37,342 bases of DNA from Mesorhizobium loti (GCF_001510895.1 NZ_LPWA01000137.1:1-37342); one strand, 5' to 3'. Counted from the first letter of the stretch, positions 1 through 9,084 are shown. Translations and numbers: made by a program. Notes: generated by a model from the sequence alone, not told the origin.

Positions 1-98
1 ACACGGTCGGCGCGGTCGTCGACCTCTTCACCCCAGCCGAATGTGCCAACTACTTCAAAGCCGCAGGGTATGAACCGGATTAAACAGGACGTGCTCTA
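1..98 (+). mobile_element. 3' end of an IS630-family insertion sequence (transposase C-terminus)
   Basis: Reading from base 3, the plus strand encodes the end of a transposase, with the motif FTPAECANYFKAAGYEPD followed by a TAA stop at 81-83. This matches the usual C-terminus of IS630-family (DDE) transposases. The element probably ends near the TA at 97-98, since IS630 elements insert at TA. The permease reading frame coming from the right runs into this element and stops inside it at base 55. The rest of the element lies outside the window, so neither its length nor its left end can be judged. Confidence 0.75.
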
Positions 99-1680
99 GC
101 AACCCACCGAACGTCAGGCAGATGATAACAGCCAGTGTCGTCAAGTACATGGATTGGCTAAGAGGGACCGATAGGCCCGATACGAACACAAATCCAAATC
201 CAAGCATCGCGAAACACGCCAGTCCTATGCCAGCTATTCTATAAGCAAGAAGTCCAAAACCAAGAACGAGTGCTGGCCAGGGAAAACCCGCGAAACCTTG
301 AAACAGCAGCAGTCCTGACATGCAGGCTGCGACTGCAAGCCGCCAGCCGAAGAACTTCATTGCGCTAACCGCAAGCATAAGCCAAATCAAAGCATATATG
401 AGGATCATAGTCGGGGTCAGCACGAAACCCCAAAGAGCCGGCATCGCCACCCCTACCAGGCCCAGTCTTAATGGCAACAAAAGACTATAGAGTACGATGT
501 TGCGTACGCCGTCGAAAAACCATGCGTAGTCTCGTACGATACCCATTAGCGAAGCGTTAACTATCTCCACATGCTGACGCAAAGCTGCGGAAGGGAGCGC
601 CCACGCATCGGGCCAGAAGTGGCGCTGGGTAACCGTCACAATCAAACCCAAGACAATGATGATGATGAAACGCCGCCAGCTCATCCACGTCGTGCTAGGC
701 GTCCGACCGGTTGCATCCCCCTTCGCAAAACCTAGCGTCACCCTGTCAATCAGAATTGCCAACAGAGCGATCACCAGTCCGGATAGGACGCTTTGTCCGA
801 AATTGGCTTTGCGCATAGACGACAAGACTTCCCAGCCGATGTCTGCGAATCCGCCGATGACAGCGGCTATGATTACCATTGAGAGGGCGGCCATTGTGGT
901 TTGGTTAAACCCGATCAGCATCTGAGGCATTGCAGAGGGCACTTCAACATGCCAAAATTGCTGCCTTCGGGTGCAGCCACTCATCAGTCCCGACTCACGC
1001 ACGTCGTTCGGAACTTGATCGAGACCAAGTATGGTGTTTCGAACCATTGGTGGGGTGGCATAGATTGCACTCGCAACGAGACCGACAAACGGACCAAAGC
1101 CGAACAGCAGAAGTAGAGGAATTAAGTAGGCAAACGCGGGTACGGTTTGCATTAGGTCAAGGACCGTCAATAGAATTGGTCGGCACGATGGAAACCGATA
1201 CCCGAGCACACCGAGCGTGAAGCCGAGGCCAACGGCAGTCGGTACAGCCAGAAATACCAGCGACAATGTATTCATACTTTGCGGCCAGTAGCCGGCAATC
1301 ACAATGTAGCCAAGCGAAGCGACCGCAAAAGCCGCGAGCCGCACTCCACCTGACTTCAGGGAAAGGACCGTGACAATCAGCATAGTAGCTGGCCATGGCA
1401 ACCATGAAAGTGCTACCTGGATGCAATTCATGGGGGCGGTTAGCAATGCCGATAGGCCCCGGAATAAAGGCTGGATGACAGGTAGAACAGTATCGCTTAA
1501 CAAGTTGATCCAGGCCGCAATAGGCAATTCCCAAGTAGGGGGAAAATTCACGAGCCAAGGCATAGTTCCTTGCAGCAAGAAGCAAGCGACGGTAACAACT
1601 ATTAAACTCGCCCACGCCGCAAAACCTCTACTCACCGGACGCGTGCTTTTTGAGTTCTCAATGCAAACGACGTTACTCAT
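55..1680 (-). CDS. ProW-like quaternary ammonium ABC transporter permease, 3'-truncated by an IS
   Basis: Inner-membrane permease of a glycine betaine/proline/carnitine-type ABC importer (541 aa, many hydrophobic segments). The first half holds the coupling loop for the ATPase (around GLDQVPNDVRESGLMSGCTR) followed by a typical permease end (SMVIIAAVIGG). The second half begins another membrane domain but never reaches a second coupling loop. Rhizobial relatives with two permease halves in one chain run to about 650 residues. After FGGLL the last residues are encoded by the IS630-like element, so the second half has lost its functional part. The ATG at 1680 overlaps the stop of the ATPase gene (ATGA), which favours it over the ATG at 1695. 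Function may persist if the first half suffices. I infer the substrate (carnitine, choline or a betaine) from the neighbouring genes. Confidence 0.85.
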   Translation of the reverse strand: MSNVVCIENSKSTRPVSRGFAAWASLIVVTVACFLLQGTMPWLVNFPPTWELPIAAWINLLSDTVLPVIQPLFRGLSALLTAPMNCIQVALSWLPWPATMLIVTVLSLKSGGVRLAAFAVASLGYIVIAGYWPQSMNTLSLVFLAVPTAVGLGFTLGVLGYRFPSCRPILLTVLDLMQTVPAFAYLIPLLLLFGFGPFVGLVASAIYATPPMVRNTILGLDQVPNDVRESGLMSGCTRRQQFWHVEVPSAMPQMLIGFNQTTMAALSMVIIAAVIGGFADIGWEVLSSMRKANFGQSVLSGLVIALLAILIDRVTLGFAKGDATGRTPSTTWMSWRRFIIIIVLGLIVTVTQRHFWPDAWALPSAALRQHVEIVNASLMGIVRDYAWFFDGVRNIVLYSLLLPLRLGLVGVAMPALWGFVLTPTMILIYALIWLMLAVSAMKFFGWRLAVAACMSGLLLFQGFAGFPWPALVLGFGLLAYRIAGIGLACFAMLGFGFVFVSGLSVPLSQSMYLTTLAVIICLTFGGLLEHVLFNPVHTLRL

Positions 1681-2726
1681 AAAGAACGCCTGCATACGTC
1701 GCGTTTAAGGACAGCTAAAACATCTGCCGCGGCCACCATTCTTCGGACACCATTGGCCGGCAGCACAGAAAATGATTTCACACCGCCGGCAATGCGGGGG
1801 ATCAACTCCTCTATACTGGCAGAGGCGTCGGCTTCATCGTAGAGCTCAGCACCGTCAGCCGGTGTGGCGAGATCGCCCACTTTGATGACGCGGAGAAGCG
1901 GCATATCCTCGGTAAACTGAGCGACATAATCATCCGCAGGATTGAGAACGATGTCGGAAGGCCGACCTATTTGAACAATCTTGCCGGCACGCATAATAGC
2001 CAATCGGTCGGCCACGCGGAATGCCTCAGCGATGTCATGGGTGATGAAGATGATCGTCTTCTTCAGCATTTTCTGTAATCGGATAAACTCGTCTTGCATC
2101 TGCCGCCGGATCAACGGATCCAGTGCTGAAAAAGGCTCATCGAGAAACCAAAGCGCCGGACCGACCGCGAGCGAGCGCGCGATGCCCACACGCTGCTGTT
2201 GGCCGCCAGAGAGCTGATGGGGAAATGATGCCTCGCGTCCGTCCAAGCCCACCAAAGCAATCATTTCACGCGCCCTCCCTTCGCGTTCTTTCGGGCTTTT
2301 CTTCTGTATTTTAAGCGGAAATGCCACGTTCTCGAGAACTGTCAGATGAGGAAGGAGGCCGAAATTCTGGAACACCATCCCCATCTCGTGACGGCGGAGT
2401 TCAATGAGCTCTTTCCCGGAGACCTTTAGTAGGTCTCTGCCGTCGAGAAGAATCTCACCAGCACTCGGCTCTACAAGCCTGGACAGGCAGCGCACGAGAG
2501 TGGATTTCCCAGAGCCGGACAAACCCATGATAACGAAGATTTCGCCAGTGGCCACTTCGAAGGATGCGTCTACAACTGCTGGCAGATGGCCTTCAGACCT
2601 TAAGCGCTCCGCCAACGCGTCGGGGTCGATCTTGTATCCTCTCGAATCAAAATAGAACGCCGGCCGACTGCCGTAGGCCTTCCAAACGTTACGGCAGGCG
2701 ATTTTGATCGATCGCAGTTCCGTCAT
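1677..2726 (-). CDS. ProV-like quaternary ammonium ABC transporter ATP-binding protein
   Basis: Cytoplasmic ATPase of the importer, 349 aa. It shows Walker A (GLSGSGKST), the Q-loop region (MVFQNFGLLPH), the ABC signature (LSGGQQQRVGIARS), Walker B with D-loop (WFLDEPFSALD) and the switch His (FITHD). The N-terminal lead-in (KIACRNVWKAYG) is typical of the ProV/OpuAA family. The C-terminal tail is short, without two clear CBS domains, so the ionic-strength sensing known for OpuA is doubtful. The start was set at the ATG ending at 2726 because the protein family begins there. An extension to 2852 would add an Arg/Ser-rich stretch unlike the family. It lies between the binding-protein gene and the permease gene in one operon. 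Confidence 0.92.
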   Translation of the reverse strand: MTELRSIKIACRNVWKAYGSRPAFYFDSRGYKIDPDALAERLRSEGHLPAVVDASFEVATGEIFVIMGLSGSGKSTLVRCLSRLVEPSAGEILLDGRDLLKVSGKELIELRRHEMGMVFQNFGLLPHLTVLENVAFPLKIQKKSPKEREGRAREMIALVGLDGREASFPHQLSGGQQQRVGIARSLAVGPALWFLDEPFSALDPLIRRQMQDEFIRLQKMLKKTIIFITHDIAEAFRVADRLAIMRAGKIVQIGRPSDIVLNPADDYVAQFTEDMPLLRVIKVGDLATPADGAELYDEADASASIEELIPRIAGGVKSFSVLPANGVRRMVAAADVLAVLKRDVCRRSL

Positions 2727-2827
2727 GGTATCACGCTTCTTTTTTTGCAACAAACTGCCGTAGAAGCTGCGCCAACTAGCGCAGCTTCTAGATCGAATAG
2801 CAGGGGCCGCTAAAGTCTTCCGGCTAC

Positions 2828-3766
2828 TTAGTTCTTGCCGGCGTCGATCCAAGGTCGCCAGGTCGGTTCATTGCTATCGACCCATTCCTTCACCACAACG
2901 TCGAGGTCCCTCCCCTTCTTGTCGATCGCCAAGATCATCTTTTCCTGCTCCCGCGCGTTGACTTGAAACTCCTTCAGAAACGCATACGCGGCCGGCCACT
3001 TTGCACCGAAGCCTGACCACACGATCTTGACCGACTCTGGCTTTGTGATGCAGTGTTGCTCAGTCTGCTCCTTGCACGGAGGCATCGTAACCCAGCCAAC
3101 TTCATTTTCGACCAAGGCGTAGTGTGGGCTCCAGAACATCATCAACAAGGGAGTCTTGCTCGCTTCCGCCGCATCCAGTTCGGCCACCATCGCTCCTTCC
3201 GAACCCGCCGGTACGGACGTGTAGGGTAAGTCATTGTCCGCAATGATTGTGGCGGATCGAGTACCCCATTCCGTCGGATAATCTAGAAAACGACCGTTCG
3301 GCGCAGTCTCCGGCGTCGACAAAGCCTGAACACATTCAGGCTTTGCAAGGGCCGTCCAGTCCGGCAGGCCTGGACAGATCTGCTCCATAAACTTCGGATA
3401 GATCCACCCTTCCCTTGTTTCGAGCCCGAGGCTTCCGATATTCTCTATTTTTTTTGTCGCAAGGACCTGTGGGTAAATGTCGCCAACATTGTTCAGCCAA
3501 ATGTCCACCAGCCCGCTTATTGTGCCGTCAGAAAGACCAGAAAACACTGGGAAAACGCTGGCGGTAACATATTCGACTTTGTAGCCCAGCTTCTCCAGCA
3601 GCTGACCGGCAAGATGCGTCGAGACGTGTTGCCCCGTGTATCCGACCATCGCGAGCTTGATAGGCTCATCGTTGGCGCCGAGCTCGGCGGAATTGGCTCC
3701 GGCATTCGCGGTGACGACGAGCGCGAGCGCAATGCCTGCAACGTTCCAAGCTGGAAATCTCAGCAT
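2828..3766 (-). CDS. ProX/OpuAC-type periplasmic quaternary ammonium binding protein
   Basis: Substrate-binding component of the ABC importer, about 312 aa. The ATG ending at 3766 follows a good ribosome site (AGGGGAG, 6-nt spacing) and opens a signal peptide of about 26 residues (MLRFPAW then a hydrophobic stretch ending near NAGANSA). The mature part has the OpuAC-family layout: an N-terminal LAMVGYTGQHVSTHLAGQLL segment, a VDIWLNN segment and Trp/Tyr residues of the kind that box the trimethylammonium group (for example MMFWSPHYAL). It is the first gene of the X-V-W operon. Carnitine is the likeliest ligand given the catabolic genes, but choline or glycine betaine cannot be excluded. Confidence 0.9.
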   Translation of the reverse strand: MLRFPAWNVAGIALALVVTANAGANSAELGANDEPIKLAMVGYTGQHVSTHLAGQLLEKLGYKVEYVTASVFPVFSGLSDGTISGLVDIWLNNVGDIYPQVLATKKIENIGSLGLETREGWIYPKFMEQICPGLPDWTALAKPECVQALSTPETAPNGRFLDYPTEWGTRSATIIADNDLPYTSVPAGSEGAMVAELDAAEASKTPLLMMFWSPHYALVENEVGWVTMPPCKEQTEQHCITKPESVKIVWSGFGAKWPAAYAFLKEFQVNAREQEKMILAIDKKGRDLDVVVKEWVDSNEPTWRPWIDAGKN

Positions 3767-4078
3767 ATTATCTCCCCTGTTGTAGAATTGTTCCGCCATT
3801 TAACTGACGAGTACATCGAATTATGGCACAAGCAGCAGGGTCAATTTATTATTCCAAGACGCCGATTTGCGGGTTTTCGACAACATGTGAATTTTGCCGT
3901 ATGTGTTTCGAGTTGGATGCGTGGCGTGCCGGTGACGTTCGATCTGGTGGTATGCGACCTCCCTAAAATGCATATGAGGTGAAACGCGACGTAGCTGATG
4001 TAGCGTGGCCGCAAGAGTATAAAGCCTATTTGAGTGCGCTTAGTGGAGCGGGCCCGACGAGATTCGACAGGAAGCTTC
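3767..4078. promoter_or_regulatory. Gene-free leader upstream of the ABC importer operon
   Basis: 312 bp between the SMR gene and the binding-protein gene, both on the minus strand. I see no convincing gene; short frames here have no family resemblance. It must hold the promoter of the importer operon, but no clear -35/-10 pair or strong inverted repeat stands out by eye. Confidence 0.4.
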
Positions 4079-4429
4079 CTAGTGGGTTGTAGCGTGAGAA
4101 AATATCTGCATGACGATCACGCCGCCAACAATCATGGCCATTCCTATGATAGCTCCCAAATCCAACACTTGTCTGAATAGGACCATGCCAGAAGCTGCGG
4201 TAAGCACAATGCCGAGACCTGACCAAATGGCATAGGCGACGCCGAGTGGCATACTCTTCAACGCTTGAGAGAGGAACCAAAACGACGCCACGTATAACAC
4301 TATGAACGCGACCGTTGGCACAATTCTCGTAAACTGTTCAGACTTCTGCAAAAATACAGAACCTGTGACCTCAAACAGGATCGCGAGACCGAGCCATGCG
4401 TGGCCGACGAGAACGCTTCTCACCGGCAA
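4079..4429 (-). CDS. EmrE-like small multidrug resistance (SMR) transporter
   Basis: Inner-membrane proton antiporter of the SMR family, 116 aa, four hydrophobic helices, close to the usual 105-110. Key EmrE positions are visible: the membrane Glu in helix 1 (LAILFEVTGSVFLQKSE), and the Tyr and Trp of the YAIWSGLGIVL motif in helix 3. The C-terminus (IGMAMIVGGVIVMQIFSHAT) also follows EmrE. The start is uncertain: the longest frame opens with TTG at 4429 and a GTG lies two codons later, and neither has a strong ribosome site. SMR proteins expel quaternary cations, and some carry betaine or choline. Here it sits between a quaternary amine importer and its catabolic operon, so export of an excess or toxic amine (for example trimethylamine or a betaine) is a reasonable inference. 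Confidence 0.88.
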   Translation of the reverse strand: MPVRSVLVGHAWLGLAILFEVTGSVFLQKSEQFTRIVPTVAFIVLYVASFWFLSQALKSMPLGVAYAIWSGLGIVLTAASGMVLFRQVLDLGAIIGMAMIVGGVIVMQIFSHATTH

Positions 4430-4709
4430 GTCGTTTGATGATTGTCAGGAGCTATGGAACTGCAAGTTCCCTGAGATGATGTCTGATCATACAATCCTTT
4501 CAGGCATCTCGTGAGGTGAGAAACGTTCTCCAGGAGAAGCATCATCACTATGCAAGTTTTGGTACATATAATATTACAGATAAAACGTTTGGCGTAATTT
4601 ATGCAAATCGGTTTGACGGCCTGTCCCGGTGAGAACACCGCTGCTACGACGACGCTTCGCGCAAACTGCCGACGCGAGACGCTGCTTCTTGCTACGAGGT
4701 CATCAATCA
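4430..4709. other. Intergenic region between the SMR gene and the reductase gene
   Basis: 280 bp, AT-rich in its centre (around 4550-4610). A small dyad, GAGAA-ACG-TTCTC, lies at 4518-4530 and could be an operator. A frame across this stretch on the minus strand has no family resemblance and is not called as a gene. Confidence 0.3.
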
Positions 4710-5933
4710 TCATCGCGTCGAATGCAGAAGGGACTTGAGGTCGATATTCAGATTTGTCACGACCTTTGGGTCGGGCGATTTCCCGGCCTCAATCAGACGT
4801 TTTGACACCATAAAGACAGCCGGCTGGTTGATAGCATCGACGGCCAAGAGCTCGTCGCCACGGTAGTGCCAAATCGAAAGGGCGGTTTCGGAACTTTTTC
4901 TCACGACTGCTAAATCATGCCCGCCGGCCAGCCCAACGATCTGTAACTTGGTGTCGAACTGATCCGACCAAAACCAAGGCTTTGCAGCGTAGCATTCAGA
5001 GGCCAGCACGATCGCCTTTGCGACGGCTTCACCTTGGTCGATGGCGTTACCCACGCTTTCTAGTCGTATGCGCTGGTCTCTCCAAGGGAATGAAGCACAA
5101 TCGCCGGCGGCGAAAACAAAAGGATCAGACGTGCGGCATTGAGCGTCAACTTTGATGCCGTTGTCGATTTCAAATCCGGCTGCCTGGGCCAATTCGACAT
5201 TTGGGTGAACTCCGATACCGACGATTACGAAATCTGCGTCGAGCGTTCGCCCATCCTTCAAGGTAACTTTCGTCACGCGGCCGTTGACGCCGGTCAGCAT
5301 CGCGACTTCGACGCCCTCCCAAATCTCCACACCATGGTCTCGGTGAAGGTGTTGAAAGAATGATGCCGTTTGAACTGAGGCCACGCGCTGCAAGATTCTC
5401 GGTGCGCTTTCAATGAGGGTGACCTTCAAGGCAAGCTTTGAGGACACGGCAGCCACCTCAAGGCCGATATAGCCGCCACCGACGACGAGAACACGGCGAC
5501 CAGGCTGGAACTCGGTTGCCATCGCATCGATGTCGGCGAGGTTGCGGACGTAATAGACGCCAGCAAGCGCCCCGCCTATCGCAACCGGAAGGTGCCGTGG
5601 GCGTGACCCAGTGGCCAAGACCAAGCGTGCGTAGGGCAATCTGCCTCCATCGCCGAAGACGACCTCGCGCCGGTCGCGGTCGATGGCTTCGACATATGTT
5701 GAGAGTCGAAGATCAATCGACTTCTGGCGATAGAAATCCTCTGGGCGCAGATAGAGCCTGTCAGCCGTCATCTCTCCGAGCAGGTAAGCCTTGGAAAGCG
5801 GCGGACGCTGGTAAGGCGGCTGCGCCTCGTTACCGACGAGCGTTATCGATCCCTCGTGACCGAGATCGCGCATCTTCGACGCGACGGAAAACCCCGCCTG
5901 CCCGGCGCCGACCACGACGACGGGCTCCTTCAC
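4710..5933 (-). CDS. Putidaredoxin/rubredoxin reductase-like FAD-NAD(P)H oxidoreductase
   Basis: Flavoprotein that would pass electrons from NAD(P)H to a ferredoxin, 407 aa, the usual size for ferredoxin reductases of oxygenase systems. An FAD-binding GAGQAG motif stands at residues about 8-13, a second dinucleotide-binding motif in the middle (VLVVGGGYIGLEVAA), and the FAD-contacting FAAGDCASFP near the C-terminus. The PPYQRPPLSKAYL segment is typical of this family. The GTG ending at 5933 is chosen because GGAGG lies 8 nt upstream and the family starts right before the FAD motif. It is the last gene of the Rieske-carnitine dehydrogenase operon. With the ferredoxin at 19,179 and the Rieske protein at 10,842 it would form a three-component oxygenase. 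This pairing is inferred. Confidence 0.9.
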   Translation of the reverse strand: MKEPVVVVGAGQAGFSVASKMRDLGHEGSITLVGNEAQPPYQRPPLSKAYLLGEMTADRLYLRPEDFYRQKSIDLRLSTYVEAIDRDRREVVFGDGGRLPYARLVLATGSRPRHLPVAIGGALAGVYYVRNLADIDAMATEFQPGRRVLVVGGGYIGLEVAAVSSKLALKVTLIESAPRILQRVASVQTASFFQHLHRDHGVEIWEGVEVAMLTGVNGRVTKVTLKDGRTLDADFVIVGIGVHPNVELAQAAGFEIDNGIKVDAQCRTSDPFVFAAGDCASFPWRDQRIRLESVGNAIDQGEAVAKAIVLASECYAAKPWFWSDQFDTKLQIVGLAGGHDLAVVRKSSETALSIWHYRGDELLAVDAINQPAVFMVSKRLIEAGKSPDPKVVTNLNIDLKSLLHSTR

Positions 5934-5964
5934 TCCGATGGCCTCCAAAGATATCCTCCCCGGG

Positions 5965-6900
5965 TCAGTTCGCGCGAAGCGGTGCCATCGCCTTCTGCAT
6001 GCTGGCAATCATCGCGTCCCGCTTCTCGGACAGGGCTGAAGGGCTCTGGCCATTGGCCTCCGCTGCCACGCCGGTAACCAGTTCCTGAGCGGTGGCAGGG
6101 TCGAGGTGGAGCACCCCGAGATCGTCCCACCAGCGATTGAAGCTGTCGGTATAGCGTTCGCAGAAGGCAGCGAGGCCACCTTCGCCAGCACCGAGATGGA
6201 AGAGCATGGTCGGACCCATGGCGGCCCAGCGAAGGCCCGGCCCAGCCCACATCGCCTTGTCTACATCGGCGACGCTGGCGACACCCGATTTCACGAGATG
6301 GATGGCCTCGCGCCAGACGGCGGCCTGCAAGCGGTTCGCGACGTGTCCGGGCACCTCGCGATTCACGCGGATCGTCACCTTGCCAACTGACTCGTAAAAA
6401 GTCTCTGCGGCTTCGACGACGCCGTCATCCGTCCGCACGTTGCCCATGACTTCGACGAGCGGGATGAGGTGTGGAGGATTGAAAGGATGGCCGAGAACGA
6501 ACCGGGCGGGGTTCTTCCAGCCTTCCTGCATCTCGCTGAGCGTCAGACCGGATGCAGACGTGGCGACCACCGCATCGTCGGCGAGGCTGGACTCGATATC
6601 CTTGTAGAGCTGATGCTTAATCGAGATGCGCTCGGGCACGCTCTCCTGAATGAAGGATGCGCCTTCGACCGCCTCGGCGGGGTTCTTGTGGAAGCTGACG
6701 GCGTCTGGGCTGCCGCCCTTCACGAGGCCGAGCTCCTGAAGCGTGGGCCAGGCGCGCTCGACATAATCGCGGACGGTTCCCTCGACATTCGGAGAAACAT
6801 CGAACACGGCGACAGAGTGCCCGGCGGCGAGGAACAGAGCCGTCCAGCTGGCGCCGATCACGCCGGCACCGAGTACTGAAGTATGCTTTGAATCGCTCAT
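5965..6900 (-). CDS. cdhA: L-carnitine dehydrogenase (3-hydroxyacyl-CoA dehydrogenase family)
   Basis: NAD-dependent oxidation of L-carnitine to 3-dehydrocarnitine, the entry step of the carnitine-to-glycine-betaine route. The protein has 311 aa, near the 310-320 of known L-carnitine dehydrogenases. It opens with a Rossmann motif GAGVIGASW and has the family's catalytic His region (GHPFNPPHLIPLVEV) and the helical C-terminal domain with MWAGPGLRWAAMGP. The start codon shares a base with the stop of the upstream SDR gene (TAATG), indicating translational coupling. Its partners for the next two steps, the cleavage enzyme and the thioesterase, lie at 9,084 and 14,285, which makes carnitine a much better substrate guess than a hydroxyacyl-CoA. 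Confidence 0.9.
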   Translation of the reverse strand: MSDSKHTSVLGAGVIGASWTALFLAAGHSVAVFDVSPNVEGTVRDYVERAWPTLQELGLVKGGSPDAVSFHKNPAEAVEGASFIQESVPERISIKHQLYKDIESSLADDAVVATSASGLTLSEMQEGWKNPARFVLGHPFNPPHLIPLVEVMGNVRTDDGVVEAAETFYESVGKVTIRVNREVPGHVANRLQAAVWREAIHLVKSGVASVADVDKAMWAGPGLRWAAMGPTMLFHLGAGEGGLAAFCERYTDSFNRWWDDLGVLHLDPATAQELVTGVAAEANGQSPSALSEKRDAMIASMQKAMAPLRAN

Positions 6901-7658
6901 TAGAAGAGTCCCGGTCTGAGTGGGGATGCTGAAGTCAGTCCGCCGTCGATAATGAAGCACTGCCCGGTTACGAAGCCGGCCTGCCTGTCGAGGAGCCAGG
7001 CGATGGCGTTCGCCACGTCCTCGGGTTTCCCTAGCCGTCCACTCGGATGGCGGGCGACCGCATCGGTAATTGCGCGCTCGGGGTCTTTCGCCAGCGCGAA
7101 TCCTTCCGTCGCCATCTCGGTCATGATCCATCCGGGGCTTACGGCATTGCAGCGGACCTTCGGGCCGTGATCGACCGCGATGGAGCGGGTAAGTCCATGC
7201 ACGAAGGATTTCGACGCATTGTAAATGGCCATGGAAGGATCGGCCACATTGCCGGAGATCGAACCGACATTGACGATGCTGCCGCCGTTTGTTTCCATCA
7301 GCGGAATGACTTCGCGGCACATGTTGAACACGCCCTTGCAGTTCACACCGATGACCGTGTCCCAGTCATCGTCTGTCGTCTGAGGCACCGTCTTTTCGAC
7401 CTGAATTCCAGCGTTGTTGACGAGGATCGAAACGCGCCCGAACACTGTCATAGCTGCATCCACGACGCGCTTGGCATCAGACGAGCGGGACACATCTGCC
7501 TGTATCCACTTGACGGGGCTCTCAAGATCGTCCGGACGCGCTCCTCGCCCGCAGGCGAGAACATTGGATCCGTCGGCAAGCAGACGCCGGACGATGGCCC
7601 GGCCGATGCCCCGGCCGCCTCCCGTCACGATCGCTGCTTCGCCTTCAAGCGCCGACAT
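6900..7658 (-). CDS. SDR-family NAD(P)-dependent oxidoreductase (substrate unknown, first of two)
   Basis: Classical short-chain dehydrogenase, about 252 aa. The TGGGRGIG cofactor motif lies near the N-terminus, NNAG in the middle, and the catalytic Ser and Tyr-x3-Lys follow (GSIS, then YNASK). The C-terminus closes with GQCFIIDGG. The ATG ending at 7658 is chosen: it lies 5 nt past the aldehyde dehydrogenase stop and behind a GGGTGA ribosome site. The alternative is a TTG at 7676. Its place between the aldehyde dehydrogenase and carnitine dehydrogenase suggests it acts on a hydroxy or keto form of the same substrate. A D-carnitine dehydrogenase giving 3-dehydrocarnitine is one possibility, but nothing in the sequence proves it. 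Confidence 0.9.
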   Translation of the reverse strand: MSALEGEAAIVTGGGRGIGRAIVRRLLADGSNVLACGRGARPDDLESPVKWIQADVSRSSDAKRVVDAAMTVFGRVSILVNNAGIQVEKTVPQTTDDDWDTVIGVNCKGVFNMCREVIPLMETNGGSIVNVGSISGNVADPSMAIYNASKSFVHGLTRSIAVDHGPKVRCNAVSPGWIMTEMATEGFALAKDPERAITDAVARHPSGRLGKPEDVANAIAWLLDRQAGFVTGQCFIIDGGLTSASPLRPGLF

Positions 7659-7662
7659 CAGG

Positions 7663-9084
7663 TCACCCGTGCGCAATCATGACGTGCCGAACCGAGGTAT
7701 AGGCATCAAGGCCATAGACTGACATGTCGCAGCCCGTTCCCGATCCCTTCATGGCCGCCCAAGGCATCTCCGGCGTTCCGACGCCATGCGTGTTCACCCA
7801 GGTGAAGCCGTAGCGAAGGCGGCTGGTCACCGCCATCGCCTTTCCGACATCGCGTGTCCAGACCGATGACGCCAGACCATATCGACCGGCATTTGCGATT
7901 CTAATCGCCTCCTGCGTGTCGGAGAAGCGCGAGATCGAAACTACTGGCCCGAAGACCTCGTCGCAGGCGAGCTCAGCGTCATTGGCGACATTGGCGACGA
8001 CGGTCGGCTGATAGAAGAAGCCGGAGCCGTCGCCGACCTTACCGCCGACGACGACTTCGGAGGTTTTCCGCGCACGCTCCACGAAACCCGCGACCCGGTC
8101 GCGATGTGCGGCTGAGACGAGCGGTCCCATCTGGGTGCCTTCGGCCTTCTGGGCGCCGATCTTGATCTGCGAAACCTCATTCGAGACGACTTCGACGAGC
8201 CCGTCGTATACGCCGTTCTGTACAAGGATCCGGCATGGCTGCGCGCAATCCTGCCCGGCATTGAAGTAGCTGCCCGCACGGATCGTCTGCGCGACGGCGT
8301 CGATATCGGCATCGTCGAAGACGATCACAGGCGCTTTGCCACCAAGTTCGAGATGGACGTGACGGATCTGCTGCGATGCGGCGCGCATGGCCGCCATGCC
8401 CGTCACTGGCGAACCGGTGATGGCGATCGCCTCGATCTCCGGCGCGTTGATCAAACGGTCGCCGACGGAAGTGCCCCGGCCATGAATGACGTTGAGCACG
8501 CCCTTCGGCAGGACTTCGGCGAAAAGCTCCGCCGTGCGCAGGGTCGACAGCGGCGTTATCTCCGAAGGCTTCAGGACGACCGTGCATCCGGCAGCGATCG
8601 CAGCGGCGATCTTCCATGCGGCCATCATCGCCGGATAGTTCCAGGGCGTGATCGCGGCGACGGTTCCGAGCGGGTCGCGACGGATCATGCTGGTATGGCC
8701 GGCGACGTATTCGCCTGCTGCAGAACCGGACATGGTACGCGCCGCTCCGGCGAAGAAACGGTAGCTGTCTATCGTCAGCGGCATCTCGTCGTCATGTGCC
8801 GACGGCCACGGCTTGCCGACATCGAGGCTTTCGAGTTCCGCGATCTCCTGGCTGTTGGCTTCGAGCACGTTCGCCAGTTGAAGCAGCAGAGACGACCGCT
8901 CGCCCGGCGTCGTCAGCGAGAAGGTCTCGAAGGCTTCCGCCGCAGTGCGAACCGCCGCATCGACCTGCTCGGCGCTCGCCTCCGCTATCTTCACGATCTC
9001 GTTGCCGGTTGCCGGATCGAGAACCGTCAGCTTCTCGCCCGCACCCTCGACGAGTTCACCATTGATGAGGAGTTTCGTCTGCAT
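7663..9084 (-). CDS. NAD-dependent aldehyde dehydrogenase (aminobutyraldehyde/betaine aldehyde type)
   Basis: Oxidises an aldehyde to the acid, 473 aa. The catalytic Glu lies in LELGGKAP, the nucleophilic Cys in FNAGQDCAQPCRI, and the cofactor region in TPWNYPAMMAAWK. The overall wording resembles gamma-aminobutyraldehyde dehydrogenase (PatD/YdcW) closely, including the N-terminal KLLINGELV and the late YGLASSVWTRDVG. The start overlaps the stop of the cleavage-enzyme gene (TGATG). Two roles fit: oxidation of malic semialdehyde released when a CntA-like oxygenase cleaves carnitine, or of a trimethylamino-aldehyde such as 4-trimethylaminobutyraldehyde. Both are inferences. Confidence 0.92.
   Translation of the reverse strand: MQTKLLINGELVEGAGEKLTVLDPATGNEIVKIAEASAEQVDAAVRTAAEAFETFSLTTPGERSSLLLQLANVLEANSQEIAELESLDVGKPWPSAHDDEMPLTIDSYRFFAGAARTMSGSAAGEYVAGHTSMIRRDPLGTVAAITPWNYPAMMAAWKIAAAIAAGCTVVLKPSEITPLSTLRTAELFAEVLPKGVLNVIHGRGTSVGDRLINAPEIEAIAITGSPVTGMAAMRAASQQIRHVHLELGGKAPVIVFDDADIDAVAQTIRAGSYFNAGQDCAQPCRILVQNGVYDGLVEVVSNEVSQIKIGAQKAEGTQMGPLVSAAHRDRVAGFVERARKTSEVVVGGKVGDGSGFFYQPTVVANVANDAELACDEVFGPVVSISRFSDTQEAIRIANAGRYGLASSVWTRDVGKAMAVTSRLRYGFTWVNTHGVGTPEMPWAAMKGSGTGCDMSVYGLDAYTSVRHVMIAHG

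Noticed and set aside
4420..4713. Minus-strand frame of 97 codons between the SMR and reductase genes
   Set aside because: Crosses the SMR start, mixed composition, no recognisable family.
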